Below, piece by piece: positions 27,190 through 36,259 of a stretch of 64,000 nucleotides of DNA. This DNA comes from DATBDN01 sp036269895. GTDB taxonomy: Bacteria > Actinomycetota > Thermoleophilia > Solirubrobacterales > Thermoleophilaceae. Positions within the stretch are counted from its first letter, which is position 1, and each line of letters starts with the position of its first letter. The notes below the pieces were generated by a model that was not told the DNA's origin, made no database searches, and saw only the letters and a list, made by a program, of their open reading frames with translations. The translations under genes were made by a program, and so were the position numbers. Location: contig DATBDN010000219.1 of the NCBI GenBank assembly GCA_036269895.1, forward strand, positions 1-64,000, read 5' to 3'.

Positions 27190-27909
27190 TTGTCTGCCTC
27201 AGGCGATCCGCTAGCGTCGCTGTTCAAGCCCGTCCAGCCGCCGACTGCCTTTGAACAGACGGTCGAACGGCTGGCAACGGCGATCAAGCTCGGGTTTCTT
27301 CCCCCGGGCGGCCAGCTGCCGCCCGAACGCGAGCTGGCGCGTCAGCTCGAGATCTCACGAACCACGCTGCGTCAGGCGCTGACGGCGCTCACGCAGAGCG
27401 GGCTGGTCACGACCTCACGCGGCCGGCGCGGGGGCACGTTCGTGGCCGACCCGCTACCGCTGCCGCCACGCCCGCGCCGCATCTTCGCCGAGGACGAGCT
27501 GCGCGCGTTCCTGGACCACCGCCTTGCGATCGAGACCGGCGTGGCCATCCGCGCCGCCGAACGCGCAGAGCCCGGCGACCTCGAGACGCTCGTGGAGCTC
27601 ACCGACGAGATGGACGACGCGGACGAGTTCGAGAGCTACCGCCAAGCCGACCTGCGCTTCCACATGGGACTGGCCGACGCGGCGCACTCGCCGCGACTGA
27701 TGGAAGCGATGGCCGAGATTCAGTCAGAGCTGGACGAGGTGATCGAGCTAGTCCCGCATCCCAGGGAAGTCCTGCAGCGATCGAACGACCAACATCGCGC
27801 GCTGATCGCATTGCTCCGCAAGGGCGACGCCGACGGCGCCGCGAAGCTGATCCGCGAGCACGTGGAGGGCACCGAGTACTTCCTCGCCGGGATGCTGCCG
27901 GCCTCTTAG
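27190..27909 (+). CDS. GntR-family regulator, FCD (FadR) subgroup
   Basis: The 239-residue protein has a winged helix-turn-helix ('QLPPERELARQLEISRTTLR', 'SRGRRGGTFV') and an FCD ligand domain with a metal-type His set ('DLRFHMGLADAAHS', 'HRALIALLRKGDADGAAKLI'). The start is a TTG at 27190 without a clear ribosome site. It lies tail to tail with the Puu-like operon, and a FadR-type half-site pair sits in front of that operon's first gene (33870-33881), so it probably controls it. Confidence 0.88.
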   Translation: MSASGDPLASLFKPVQPPTAFEQTVERLATAIKLGFLPPGGQLPPERELARQLEISRTTLRQALTALTQSGLVTTSRGRRGGTFVADPLPLPPRPRRIFAEDELRAFLDHRLAIETGVAIRAAERAEPGDLETLVELTDEMDDADEFESYRQADLRFHMGLADAAHSPRLMEAMAEIQSELDEVIELVPHPREVLQRSNDQHRALIALLRKGDADGAAKLIREHVEGTEYFLAGMLPAS

Positions 27910-27923
27910 CTCGCTGCGAGGCC
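27900..27923. terminator. Candidate bidirectional terminator hairpin
   Basis: GGCCTC and GAGGCC form a 6-bp stem with a 12-nt loop at the junction of the convergent GntR and glutamine-synthetase-like genes. There is no U-tract, so termination is only suggested. Confidence 0.4.
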
Positions 27924-27934
27924 AGCTAGGAGGT

Positions 27935-29308
27935 CTAGATCGCCTCGAAGTAGCGGGCGAGCTCCCAATCGGAGATGTGCTTGCGGAACTCGCGCTCTTC
28001 CCACTCACGCGTCGAAGCGAAGTGGTCGACGAACTCCGCGCCGAACAGGTTCCGCGCCGCCTCCGACTGCCTCAGGCGCTGCGCTGCATCCCACAGCGTC
28101 TGCGGCAGCGCCCGCGGACCCTCGGCCGGCAGGTCATAGGCGTTGCCGCTGACCGGCTCGTCTGGCTCCATCTCGTTCTCCACCCCCCATAGCCCGGAGC
28201 CAAGCGCCGCGGCAAGCGCCGCGTAGGGATTCGCATCCGCCGGCGCGATCCGGTACTCGACTCGTTGCGAGGCGGCCGAGCCAGGAATCGCGCGCAAGGC
28301 GCACGTGCGGTTCTCGATCCCCCACGTCGCCGACGTCGGGGCCCAGAAGCCCGGGATCAGCCGGCGGTACGAGTTGATGGTCGGGCACACCATCGCCAGC
28401 AGCTCCGGCATGAGCGCCTGCTGCCCCGCAATGAAGTGCCGCATCGTCTTCGAGATCCCGTGGTCGGGGTCGGCGCCCTCGTCGTAGAAGAGCGGCCCCT
28501 CCTTGCCCGCCAGCGACAAGTGGATGTGCCCGCTCTGGCCCGGCCAGTCAGGCGACCAGCGCGCCATGAACGTGGCCATGAGCCCCTGGCGCTGGCACAG
28601 GACTTTCACGGCCGCCTTGAAGAGCGCGGCGTTATCAGCGGACCGCAGCGCGTCGTCAACGGTGATCGCGGCCTCGAGAACTCCCGCCCCGCTTTCCTCG
28701 TGCAGCCCCTCGAGCGGCATCCCCATGAACTCGCAGACCTCGAGGATCTCGTTGTAGAGCTCCGAATGCACGAACGAGCGCAACCCCGAGTAGCCGAAGA
28801 AGCCCGGCGCGAGCGGCTTGAGGTCGCGGTACGACTTCTCGCGCACCGACTCCGGCGTCTCGTCGAAGATGAAGAACTCGTACTCGAAGCCGGCAGCCGC
28901 TGTCATCCCGTGGCCGGCGAGCCGCTCGAGGATGCGCCCGACCGCGGCGCGCGGGTCGATCGCCGCGCCGCCTCCGTCCAGCTGCCCGAGAAAGAACATC
29001 CCCCCGTCCTCGAACGGCAGCTCGCGGAAGTTCTCGGGCAGGATCGCGACCGGGCAGTCCGGGAAGCCGGTGTGCCAGCCGGTGAACTTCACGTTGTCGT
29101 AGATCTGGTCGTGAAGGTCCCAGCCGTAGATCACGTCGCAGAACATCAGCCCCTTCTCGAGCACCGACTCGAGCTTCTTCAGCGAAATGCGCTTCGACCT
29201 GAGCAGGCCGTCGACGTCGAACAGGCCCACGTTCACGTGCGACAGCCCACGCTCGCGCGCCAGCGCGACTGCGTCCCGGGTGTTCGTGATCTGCGGCTGG
29301 TCCGCCAT
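27935..29308 (-). CDS. Glutamine-synthetase-like ligase (gamma-glutamyl-amine synthetase, PuuA-like)
   Basis: The ATG at 29308 follows an AAAGGA box by 9 nt. The 457-residue product has the glutamine synthetase catalytic fold: 'AAAGFEYEFFIFDETP', 'LEGLHEESGAGVLEAAI', 'WPGQSGHIHLSLAG', 'SATWGIENRTCALRAIPGS' and 'RVEYRIAPADANPYAALAA'. No adenylylation-site Tyr motif is evident and the operon partners are an aldehyde dehydrogenase, a gamma-glutamyl hydrolase and an amino-acid permease. That context fits gamma-glutamylation of an amine such as putrescine or ethanolamine. The amine itself is not predictable. Confidence 0.85.
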   Translation of the reverse strand: MADQPQITNTRDAVALARERGLSHVNVGLFDVDGLLRSKRISLKKLESVLEKGLMFCDVIYGWDLHDQIYDNVKFTGWHTGFPDCPVAILPENFRELPFEDGGMFFLGQLDGGGAAIDPRAAVGRILERLAGHGMTAAAGFEYEFFIFDETPESVREKSYRDLKPLAPGFFGYSGLRSFVHSELYNEILEVCEFMGMPLEGLHEESGAGVLEAAITVDDALRSADNAALFKAAVKVLCQRQGLMATFMARWSPDWPGQSGHIHLSLAGKEGPLFYDEGADPDHGISKTMRHFIAGQQALMPELLAMVCPTINSYRRLIPGFWAPTSATWGIENRTCALRAIPGSAASQRVEYRIAPADANPYAALAAALGSGLWGVENEMEPDEPVSGNAYDLPAEGPRALPQTLWDAAQRLRQSEAARNLFGAEFVDHFASTREWEEREFRKHISDWELARYFEAI

Positions 29309-29333
29309 CAAACGTGATCCTTTCGGTCCACCC

Positions 29334-30080
29334 TCACTCCGGCGTCACATAGGCGCCGGACAGCCCGCCGTCCACCAGGAACGTCGAGGCCGTCACGTAC
29401 GAGGACTCGTCGCTGGCCAAGAACAGCGCGCCCTGAGCGATCTCACGCGCCTCGGCGAAGCGGCCCATCGGCAGGTGCACCATCCGCCGCGCCGCCTTCT
29501 CCGGGTCCTTCGCGAACAGCTCCTGCAGGAGCTGGGTGTTGACCGGGCCGGGGCAGAGAGCGTTCACGCGCACGCCCTTGCGCGCGAACTCCACCCCCAT
29601 CTCGCGTGTCATCGCCAGTACGCCGCCCTTCGACGCCGTGTACGAGATCTGCGACGTCGCCGCGCCCATCACGGCAACGAACGACGCCACGTTGATGACC
29701 GACCCGCCACCGCCCTCGAGCAAATGCGGGATGCCGTACTTGCAGCAAAGGAACACCGACTTGAGGTTCACGTCCTGGACGCGCTGCCACGCCTCCAGCC
29801 CCGTCTCCAGGATCGACGAGTCGTCGTTCGGCGAGATGCCGGCGTTGTTGAAGAGCACGTCAATGTGGCCGAACTCCTGCTTCGCCCGCTCGTAGATGCC
29901 GTGTACGTCGTCCTCGCTGGTCACGTCGGCCGCGAGTGACAGGTCACCAGGCGACCCCTCCTTGAGGTCGACCCCGACAACGGTCGCCCCCTCCTGCTGA
30001 AACAACTCCGCGCTCTCCGCTCCGATTCCGCCGGCGGCACCCGTGATCACGCACACCTTGCCTTCGAGCCGTCCGGCCAA
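29334..30080 (-). CDS. Short-chain dehydrogenase/reductase
   Basis: The 248-residue classical SDR has 'VITGAAGGIGAESAELF' (NAD(P) site), 'VLFNNAGISP', and the catalytic 'SYTASKGGVLAMTREM' (YxxxK). The acidic 'VVGVDLKEG' after strand 2 favours NAD+. The start is a TTG directly after the aldehyde dehydrogenase stop, preceded by GGAGGGG. It sits in the Puu-like operon; it may replace the amine oxidase step or act on an alcohol, which is inference. Confidence 0.9.
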   Translation of the reverse strand: MAGRLEGKVCVITGAAGGIGAESAELFQQEGATVVGVDLKEGSPGDLSLAADVTSEDDVHGIYERAKQEFGHIDVLFNNAGISPNDDSSILETGLEAWQRVQDVNLKSVFLCCKYGIPHLLEGGGGSVINVASFVAVMGAATSQISYTASKGGVLAMTREMGVEFARKGVRVNALCPGPVNTQLLQELFAKDPEKAARRMVHLPMGRFAEAREIAQGALFLASDESSYVTASTFLVDGGLSGAYVTPE

Positions 30081-31445
30081 TCAGTCCCCCTCCGTTGCGA
30101 TGTAAAGGTTCTTGACTTCCGTGTAGTAGTCGAGCGCGTCTGGCCCGAGTTCGCGTCCCACGCCGGACTGCTTGAAGCCGCCGAACGGCGTGGCCACCCG
30201 CACCGACGTGTTCGAGTTGATCGACAGCACGCCTGTCTCGATCGCGCGGGCCACTCGCAACCCCTTCGCGCCGTTGCGCGTCCAGACCGATCCGGACAGC
30301 CCGTAGATCGTGTCGTTCGCGAGACGGATGGCCTCCTCCTCGCCCTCGAATGGGATCACGGCGGCGACCGGACCGAAGATCTCCTCGCGCGCCGCACGAT
30401 CCTCGTTCGAGACCGGGCACAGGACTGTGGGCGGGAACCAGAAGCCGTCACCATCCGGGGCACGCCCGCGAACGGCCACCGGCGCCTCGCCGTTCAAGTA
30501 GGACGCAACGCTCTCGCGCTGGTCGGCCGAGATCAGCGGTCCCATCTGCGTTCGCTCGTCGAGCGGATCGCCGACGTTGATCGCCTGCACCGCTGCCGCG
30601 AACAACTCCATGAACTCGTCGAGGGCGCTTCGTTCCACGAGGATGCGCGAGCGTGCGCAGCAGTCCTGGCCGGCGTTGCCGAACACGGCCATCGGAGCCG
30701 CGTCGGCGGCACGCTCCAAGTCGGCGTCCGCAAAGACGACATTGGCCGACTTGCCACCCAGCTCGAGCGTGACCCTCTTGATGGTCGCCGCCGCGCCCTC
30801 GGCGATCCGGCGACCGACCTCCGTCGACCCTGTGAAGGCGATCTTCGCGACGTCCGGGTGCTCGACCAGCCGCTGGCCACAGACGCTGCCGGGTCCCGCG
30901 ACCACGTTCAGCACGCCTTCCGGCAGCCCGGCCTCGAGTGCGATCCGTTCCAGCTCGAGTGCGGTGAGTGGCGTGAGCTCAGCCGGCTTCAGCACGATCG
31001 TGTTGCCGGCAGCGAGCGCAGGCGCGACCTTCCACGACGCGATCACGAGCGGGAAGTTCCACGGGACGATCAGGCCCACCACGCCGAGCGGCTCGCGGAA
31101 GGTCATGTCGATCCCGCCCGCGACCGGGATCGTCTTCCCGAGTAGACGCTCAGGCGCGCCGGCGTAGTAGCGGAAGGTCTCGACCACCATTCCCATCTCG
31201 CCACGGGCGTCGGAGATCGGCTTGCCGGCGTTGCGAGCCTCGAGTCGTGCGAGGTCCTCCTGCGCGTCGCCCAGCGCGTCCGCGAGCTTGTGCAGCATTG
31301 CGCCGCGATCGCCGGGCTTCACGTCGCGCCATGCGGGGAACGCGGCCTTTGCGCGCGCGACCGCCGCGTCAGTTCGCTCGACGTCGGCCTGCTCGACCTC
31401 CGCCATGACCGCGCCGGTGGCCGGCTCGACGACCCGGATGGTCAT
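30081..31445 (-). CDS. Aldehyde dehydrogenase (PuuC-like)
   Basis: The ATG at 31445 overlaps the preceding stop (ATGA). The 454-residue enzyme shows 'VGLIVPWNFPLVIASWKVAP', the NAD-loop 'IAFTGSTEVGRRIAEG', the general base 'TLELGGKSANVVFADADLE' and the nucleophile region 'FGNAGQDCCARSRILVE'. It would oxidise an aldehyde to the acid with NAD(P)+. In the Puu scheme it oxidises gamma-glutamyl-aminobutyraldehyde before hydrolysis. Substrate is inferred from neighbours. Confidence 0.93.
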   Translation of the reverse strand: MTIRVVEPATGAVMAEVEQADVERTDAAVARAKAAFPAWRDVKPGDRGAMLHKLADALGDAQEDLARLEARNAGKPISDARGEMGMVVETFRYYAGAPERLLGKTIPVAGGIDMTFREPLGVVGLIVPWNFPLVIASWKVAPALAAGNTIVLKPAELTPLTALELERIALEAGLPEGVLNVVAGPGSVCGQRLVEHPDVAKIAFTGSTEVGRRIAEGAAATIKRVTLELGGKSANVVFADADLERAADAAPMAVFGNAGQDCCARSRILVERSALDEFMELFAAAVQAINVGDPLDERTQMGPLISADQRESVASYLNGEAPVAVRGRAPDGDGFWFPPTVLCPVSNEDRAAREEIFGPVAAVIPFEGEEEAIRLANDTIYGLSGSVWTRNGAKGLRVARAIETGVLSINSNTSVRVATPFGGFKQSGVGRELGPDALDYYTEVKNLYIATEGD

Positions 31446-32191
31446 CGCGCCGCCTCGCGCACCACATCGATCGGATCGTGCGAGTGCCGGTTCGCGCGGC
31501 TGTGCTCGACGAGCGCGGCGATGACGCGGGATTGCTCGTCCTGCTCCGGGTGCCACAGCACCCCGAGCGCGAAGCTGCGGTCCGGGATCTCGATCGCCTC
31601 GACGATCGCATCGCCCGGGTTGCGGCCACTCACGCGGACGCCCTGGCCGATCGCCGCAACGCCCTGGTGGTGGTGCGACTTCACCGACACCCGCTCCGTT
31701 CCCGCCGCCTCCGCGGCGAGCGAGCCGGGCTCGAGCTCCACCTCGTGATCGCAGAAGACGCCGGGTGTGTGCCGGTGCGTTCGCAAATCGTCCAGGTGCT
31801 GGTCCAGCGTGCCGCCGCAAGCCACGTTGAGCATCTGCATGCCGCGGCAGATGCCGAGCACCGGCATGTCGCGCTCGAGCCCCGCCCGCGCGAGCGCGAC
31901 CTCGAAGCGGTCGCGCTCCTCGTTGGTCCCGTGCGTCTCCGGATGCGGGTCTGCCCCGTAGGTGCCGGGGTCGACGTCGGAGCCGCCCGCCAGGATCAGC
32001 CCGTCGAGCATGTCGAGCAGCTGGGCGGGATCGTCAGCGACGGCGCCGTCGGGCGACAGGATCAGAGCTATCGCTCCCTCGCGCTGCACCGCCAGCGAGT
32101 AGTTGCGCGGCGACAGCAGCACCACCGTGTCCCAGGCGCCCCAGCGGGCGCGTTCGATGGCGGCACAGATGCCGATTACAGGGCGACCCAT
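31442..32191 (-). CDS. Class I glutamine amidotransferase-like gamma-glutamyl hydrolase (PuuD-like)
   Basis: I chose the ATG at 32191 where the family begins ('MGRPVIGICAAIERARWGAW'), giving 249 residues. The triad is visible: nucleophile Cys in 'VLGICRGMQMLNVACGG', His and Glu in 'LGVLWHPEQDEQSR'. 'GLILAGGSDVDPGTYGADPH' is typical of peptidase C26. The enzyme would release glutamate from gamma-glutamyl-aminobutyrate. It overlaps the aldehyde dehydrogenase start by 4 nt. Confidence 0.9.
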   Translation of the reverse strand: MGRPVIGICAAIERARWGAWDTVVLLSPRNYSLAVQREGAIALILSPDGAVADDPAQLLDMLDGLILAGGSDVDPGTYGADPHPETHGTNEERDRFEVALARAGLERDMPVLGICRGMQMLNVACGGTLDQHLDDLRTHRHTPGVFCDHEVELEPGSLAAEAAGTERVSVKSHHHQGVAAIGQGVRVSGRNPGDAIVEAIEIPDRSFALGVLWHPEQDEQSRVIAALVEHSRANRHSHDPIDVVREAAR

Positions 32192-32201
32192 GCCTCCGAC
32201 G

Positions 32202-33839
32202 CTAGCCGCCGGTTGCAGGCGCACCGCCCGTCGCGGGTGAGCCGCCCGCCGTCGGCGCGCCGGCCTCCGGGATTCGCCCCGTCTCGTCAGGTAGCTCGAT
32301 CTCGCGGATCGGGCCCTTGAACCACTTGTTCGCGGAGAGCTTCCACCACAGGGCGATGATCCCGATCAGGATCAGCACGCCTGGCGCGTAGTTGACCGCC
32401 TCCCACTGGAACTTCGCGGACGACCACGGCCAGCCTGCGGGTGTGAACGGCAGCGAGAAGCAGACGACGCAGATCGCGACCCAGATGATGGCCGCCGGGT
32501 TGATCCACTTGTACTTCTTGCCGAGCGTCCACGGGCCTGGCACGAAGCGATCGCCCATCCGCCAGCGCAGATACGTCGGCATCACGTACGCGATGTAGAG
32601 GCCGATCGTCGCGATCAGGACGACCGCGAAGAACGCCCAGGGCACCGTGGTCCCGGGAGCGCCCTTCAGCGCCGGCAGGGTGATGATCAGAGCCAGGGCG
32701 CACATGAAGATCACCGCGCCGTACGGCACGCGGTGCCGGTTGAGCCTGGTCCACATGCGATGCCCTGGTACTGCGCGGTCGCGCGAGAACGCGTAGCACA
32801 TGCGCGACGCGCTGGTCACGCAGGACATACCGCAGAAGAGCTGGCCGACGGTCGCGGCCAGGATCACGAACTTCGCGGCCGAGCTCGACAGCGCACTCTC
32901 GATGATCGCGATCGACGTGCCGCCGCCGTCGTTGACCGCCTTCACGTCGGTCGCGGCGAACGTCAGCGCCAGCAGGACGAACCAGCCGAAGACGCCTGAC
33001 CAGAAGACCGATCGCCAGACGCCTTGCGCGGCACCCTTTGCAGCGCCTGTCGTCTCCTCGGAGATGTGCGCGGATGCGTCGTAGCCCGTCTGCGTGTACA
33101 TCGTCAGGAGGAAGCCCTGGGTGAGGATGAACAACCAGAAGAAGCCGGTAACCGAGCCGCCCAGCCAGCCGGAGTTGTTGAGCTTGTGCCCGAACACGAA
33201 GCTGGCCGACTGGTGGTGGTCGGGCGCGAACACGAGAATCGCGATGACGATCGCGACGCCGACGACGTGCCACCAGACCGAGACGCTGTTGAGCAGCGCC
33301 ACGAGGTGCGACGAGTAGATGTTGATCAGCGCATGGACGGCGAGCAGGATCACGAAGACCACAAACGCCTCGGCGAGGAAGTGCTTGCCGTCGCCGAAGT
33401 TCATCCCGACAACGTTCACCTTGTAGAGGCCGAGCAGCGTCGTCAGGAACGTCGCCGATCCATAGACGACCGACGCAACGATGCCGACGAGGCCGACGAA
33501 GTTGAACCAGCCGGTGAACCAGCCCCAGGTCCGGCCACCCATGTCGGACGCCCAGTAGTACAGGCCGCCGGCCGTCGGGTACTTCGACGCGAGCTCCGCC
33601 ATCGAGAACGCCACGAGCAGAATCAGGCCGCAGATCACCGGCCAGCCGATCGAGATCGCGATCGGGCCGCCGTAGTTCCACGCCTGGCCATACGTCGTGA
33701 ACGTCCCGGCGAAGATCGAGATGATCGTGAACGAGATCGCGAAGTTCTGGAACGAACTCCAGCCTCGCTGCAGCCGCTGGACGTAACCGAGCTCGGCTAG
33801 CCGTTGCTCGTCGTAGTCGAGGTTCTCAGCCGTCGCCAT
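32202..33839 (-). CDS. APC-superfamily amino acid/amine permease
   Basis: The 545-residue transporter has about 12 membrane helices starting with 'NFAISFTIISIFAGTFTTYG' and the APC signature 'SMAELASKYPTAGGLYYWAS'. 'TGYDASAHISEETTGAAKGA' is the conserved helix-6/loop motif of GABA/amine permeases. The C-terminus is a Gly/Ala/Pro-rich tail ('GGSPATGGAPATGG'). It is the first gene of the Puu-like operon and would import the amine. AGGAGG lies 10 nt before the ATG. Confidence 0.9.
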   Translation of the reverse strand: MATAENLDYDEQRLAELGYVQRLQRGWSSFQNFAISFTIISIFAGTFTTYGQAWNYGGPIAISIGWPVICGLILLVAFSMAELASKYPTAGGLYYWASDMGGRTWGWFTGWFNFVGLVGIVASVVYGSATFLTTLLGLYKVNVVGMNFGDGKHFLAEAFVVFVILLAVHALINIYSSHLVALLNSVSVWWHVVGVAIVIAILVFAPDHHQSASFVFGHKLNNSGWLGGSVTGFFWLFILTQGFLLTMYTQTGYDASAHISEETTGAAKGAAQGVWRSVFWSGVFGWFVLLALTFAATDVKAVNDGGGTSIAIIESALSSSAAKFVILAATVGQLFCGMSCVTSASRMCYAFSRDRAVPGHRMWTRLNRHRVPYGAVIFMCALALIITLPALKGAPGTTVPWAFFAVVLIATIGLYIAYVMPTYLRWRMGDRFVPGPWTLGKKYKWINPAAIIWVAICVVCFSLPFTPAGWPWSSAKFQWEAVNYAPGVLILIGIIALWWKLSANKWFKGPIREIELPDETGRIPEAGAPTAGGSPATGGAPATGG

Positions 33840-33869
33840 CCGGGCACTACCTCCTGTGAAAAAGGTGCA

Positions 33870-33881
33870 CTGGTCCGACCT
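33870..33881. promoter_or_regulatory. FadR-type GntR operator upstream of the permease operon
   Basis: CTGGTCCGACCT matches the TGGTCnGACC core known for FadR-subgroup GntR proteins. It lies between the candidate promoter and the ribosome-binding site of the permease gene, positioned to block elongation. The FCD regulator encoded 6 kb away is the obvious candidate. Confidence 0.5.
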
Positions 33882-33893
33882 CTAGTGGCGGCG

Positions 33894-33922
33894 AACCTAC
33901 GTGACCCGGCGGACGGCGTCAA
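33894..33922 (-). promoter_or_regulatory. Candidate promoter of the Puu-like operon
   Basis: TTGACG (33917-33922) and TAGGTT (33894-33899), minus strand, with a 17-nt spacer. The expected transcription start falls just before the FadR-type operator. Confidence 0.45.
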
Positions 33923-33942
33923 TCAACATCTGTCCACCCGCG

Positions 33943-35157
33943 TCAGACGTGGTCCGGGACTTCCCACTCCCCGGTTTCGATCTCGCCGCGCACCTGCTGC
34001 TCGATCTCGTCGTCCGCGACTCCCTCGCCGGTCTCGCGCATGATCTCGCGTCGGCGGAAGCGCGTGAACTTCAGTATCTCGAGCACGTAGACGAGGTAGA
34101 GGCTGGCGCCGAGCGTCAGCAGTCCGGCCGCGACGAGCACCAGCGTCCAGCCGGTGTTGAAGTGCCCGTGGTGGTCCGAGTACGGAATGAACCGCAGCGC
34201 GAGCGCGAGCATCGCCAAGGCCAGCGTCCAGCCGTAGAGGTACATCACGGTCCGCCGCTGCGAGAAGCCGATGTTCGCCAAGCGGTGGTGCAGGTGCCAT
34301 CGGTCGGCCTCGTAGACCGGCCGGCGGTACTTGATGCGCTTCATGATCACGAACGCCCCGTCGATGATCGGCACGAGCAGCACCGTCAGCGGGAAGAACA
34401 ACGCCACGATCGCCGCGGTCTTGATCGTCCCCTGGATCGCGACGCACGCGAGGAGCAGGCCGAGCAGGTTGGCGCCGGCGTCACCCATGAAGATCGAGGC
34501 TGGGTGGAAGTTGTGGTAAAGGAACCCGAACGACGCACCGGCGGTGATCGCGGCGAGAACGCCGGCGCCGGTGCACGTCGCCGTGCCGTCCAGGCACGCC
34601 TGGTCCAGCGACAGCGCGATGATCGCCAGGGTTGTCGCGGCGATCGTGCAGACGCCCGCCGCGAGCCCGTCGACGCCGTCGGTGAAGTTGACGACGTTCA
34701 TCACCGCGACGATGCCGATCACGGTCACCGGGCCGCTCGCGCCGGCGAGGTCCACGTGCCCAAGGAACGGCAGCGTGAACGTCTCGACGCGCACCCCCGC
34801 CAGCACCGGGACCAGCGCGGCCGCCCCCTGACCGATCAGCTTCAGCCCGGCCGGCAGATCCCAGATGTCGTCGGCGGTTCCCACGAGCGCAGCCACGAGC
34901 GCACCGACCGCGATGCCACGTGTCTGCTCGGCCACCTCGCTGCTGCCCGACAGCGGCAGGAACAGGATCCCGGCGACTGCCACTCCGGCCAGGATGGCCA
35001 GCCCGCCGAGGCTCGGGGTGGGTTGATCGTTGAGGCCGCGCTCGCGGGGCATGTCGATCGCCCCGATGCTCCGAGCGAGCCGGGCCGCCAGTGGAGCCAT
35101 TGCGAACGCGATGACGGCCGCCACCAGGAAGCCCCATAGGGCGTCGATGTGGCTCAT
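33943..35157 (-). CDS. WecA/TagO-like undecaprenyl-phosphate sugar-1-phosphate transferase
   Basis: The ATG at 35157 starts the first membrane helix. The 404-residue polytopic enzyme carries 'GLNDQPTPSLGGLAILAG', the aspartate pair 'ALVGTADDIWDLPA', 'VVNFTDGVDGLAAG' and 'FHPASIFMGDAGANLLGLL', plus 'DRWHLHHRLANIGFSQRRTV': all signatures of the MraY/WecA family with the WecA-type HxH motif. It starts lipid-linked surface polymer synthesis, probably with UDP-GlcNAc. An acidic cytosolic tail follows the last helix. In mycobacteria its orthologue (rfe) sits beside the atp operon; here it is elsewhere. Confidence 0.93.
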   Translation of the reverse strand: MSHIDALWGFLVAAVIAFAMAPLAARLARSIGAIDMPRERGLNDQPTPSLGGLAILAGVAVAGILFLPLSGSSEVAEQTRGIAVGALVAALVGTADDIWDLPAGLKLIGQGAAALVPVLAGVRVETFTLPFLGHVDLAGASGPVTVIGIVAVMNVVNFTDGVDGLAAGVCTIAATTLAIIALSLDQACLDGTATCTGAGVLAAITAGASFGFLYHNFHPASIFMGDAGANLLGLLLACVAIQGTIKTAAIVALFFPLTVLLVPIIDGAFVIMKRIKYRRPVYEADRWHLHHRLANIGFSQRRTVMYLYGWTLALAMLALALRFIPYSDHHGHFNTGWTLVLVAAGLLTLGASLYLVYVLEILKFTRFRRREIMRETGEGVADDEIEQQVRGEIETGEWEVPDHV

Positions 35158-35185
35158 CGGGACCGCAGCGTACCCTGGCCCACCG

Positions 35186-36196
35186 ATGCGGATTTGGATC
35201 GACATGACCGCACCCGCCCACCCGCTGGTGTTCCGGCCGATCATCAGCAGGCTGCGCGAGCAGGGGCATGAGGTCGAAGTGACGGCGCGCGACTACGCGC
35301 AGACGCTCGAGTTGCTCGACATGCTGGGCATCGAGCACACGTCCTTCGGGCGCCACGGCGGCGAGAGCCGGACGCGCAAGGTCGCCGCCCTCTTTACACG
35401 CGCGCGTCAGATGCGCAGGTTCGCGAAGGGGAGGCAGTTCGACCTGGCGGCCTGTCACGGCTCGAACGACCTGCCGATCGCCGCGCGCCGCCTCGGGATC
35501 CCGGCGGTCGACATGTTCGACTACGAGTTCGCCACCTACCAGCACAACGTCGGCTGCCGCCTGTCGAGGCGCGTGATGACGCCCGACTCGATCCCACCGG
35601 AGCGCCTGCGCCGCTACGGCGTGGACGACAACAAGCTCGCGCAGTACCCGGGGCTCAAGGAGGAGTACTACCTGGCGGACTTCGAGGCGAACCCGGCCGT
35701 GCTCGAGCAGCTGGGAATCGACACCGCGAAGGTCCTGGTGGTGCTGCGACCGCCCCCGGACGTCTCGCTGTATCACCGCAAGTCGAACCCGCTGTTCCCA
35801 CAGGTCGTGCGCCACCTCGGCACACACGAGGGAGTGCAAGCGGTCGTGCTCCCGCGCACGACCGCCCAGAAGGAGTATGTCCGGTCGCTCGAGCTTCCAT
35901 CGCTGGTTGTGCCAGATCATGCGGTCGACGCGCAGAGCCTGATCGCCTTCTCGGACCTGGTCGTCTCGGCCGGGGGCACGATGAACCGCGAGGCCGTGGC
36001 GCTCGGAACACCGGTGTACACCACCTACGGAGGCCGCTTGGGCGGGGTCGACGAGGCGCTGATCCGCCAGGGGCGGCTACGGCCGTTGACGGATCCGCGG
36101 GCCCTGGATCTGAACAAGCGACCGTCCGAAGGTACGCGTACGAAGCGCGATCCGCAGCTTCTCGTCGACCTCATCCTCGCCACCCCGCGGTCGTAA
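35186..36196 (+). CDS. DUF354 family protein (glycosyltransferase-like)
   Basis: From the ATG at 35186 the 336-residue product begins 'MRIWIDMTAPAHPLVFRPI' and contains 'LAACHGSNDLPIAARRLGIP', 'YPGLKEEYYLADFE' and 'LIAFSDLVVSAGGTMNREAV', the hallmark of DUF354, a GT-B-like family found in polysaccharide loci. Activity is not established for the family. It is divergent from the WecA-like gene and its TAA stop lies within a 31-nt dispersed repeat. Confidence 0.85.
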   Translation: MRIWIDMTAPAHPLVFRPIISRLREQGHEVEVTARDYAQTLELLDMLGIEHTSFGRHGGESRTRKVAALFTRARQMRRFAKGRQFDLAACHGSNDLPIAARRLGIPAVDMFDYEFATYQHNVGCRLSRRVMTPDSIPPERLRRYGVDDNKLAQYPGLKEEYYLADFEANPAVLEQLGIDTAKVLVVLRPPPDVSLYHRKSNPLFPQVVRHLGTHEGVQAVVLPRTTAQKEYVRSLELPSLVVPDHAVDAQSLIAFSDLVVSAGGTMNREAVALGTPVYTTYGGRLGGVDEALIRQGRLRPLTDPRALDLNKRPSEGTRTKRDPQLLVDLILATPRS

Positions 36197-36223
36197 CAAA
36201 TGGGATCAGAGCGCTTTTGTTAC
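36193..36223. repeat. 31-nt dispersed palindromic element, copy A
   Basis: GTAACAAA at one end and TTTGTTAC at the other form a perfect 8-bp inverted repeat; the middle reads TGGGATCAGAGCGCT. The same element occurs in the other orientation at 60746-60776. The first TAA is the stop codon of the DUF354 gene. Confidence 0.8.
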
Positions 36224-36259
36224 AGCGACGGCCTGCGCTGCCGCTAGCGTCCACTGATC

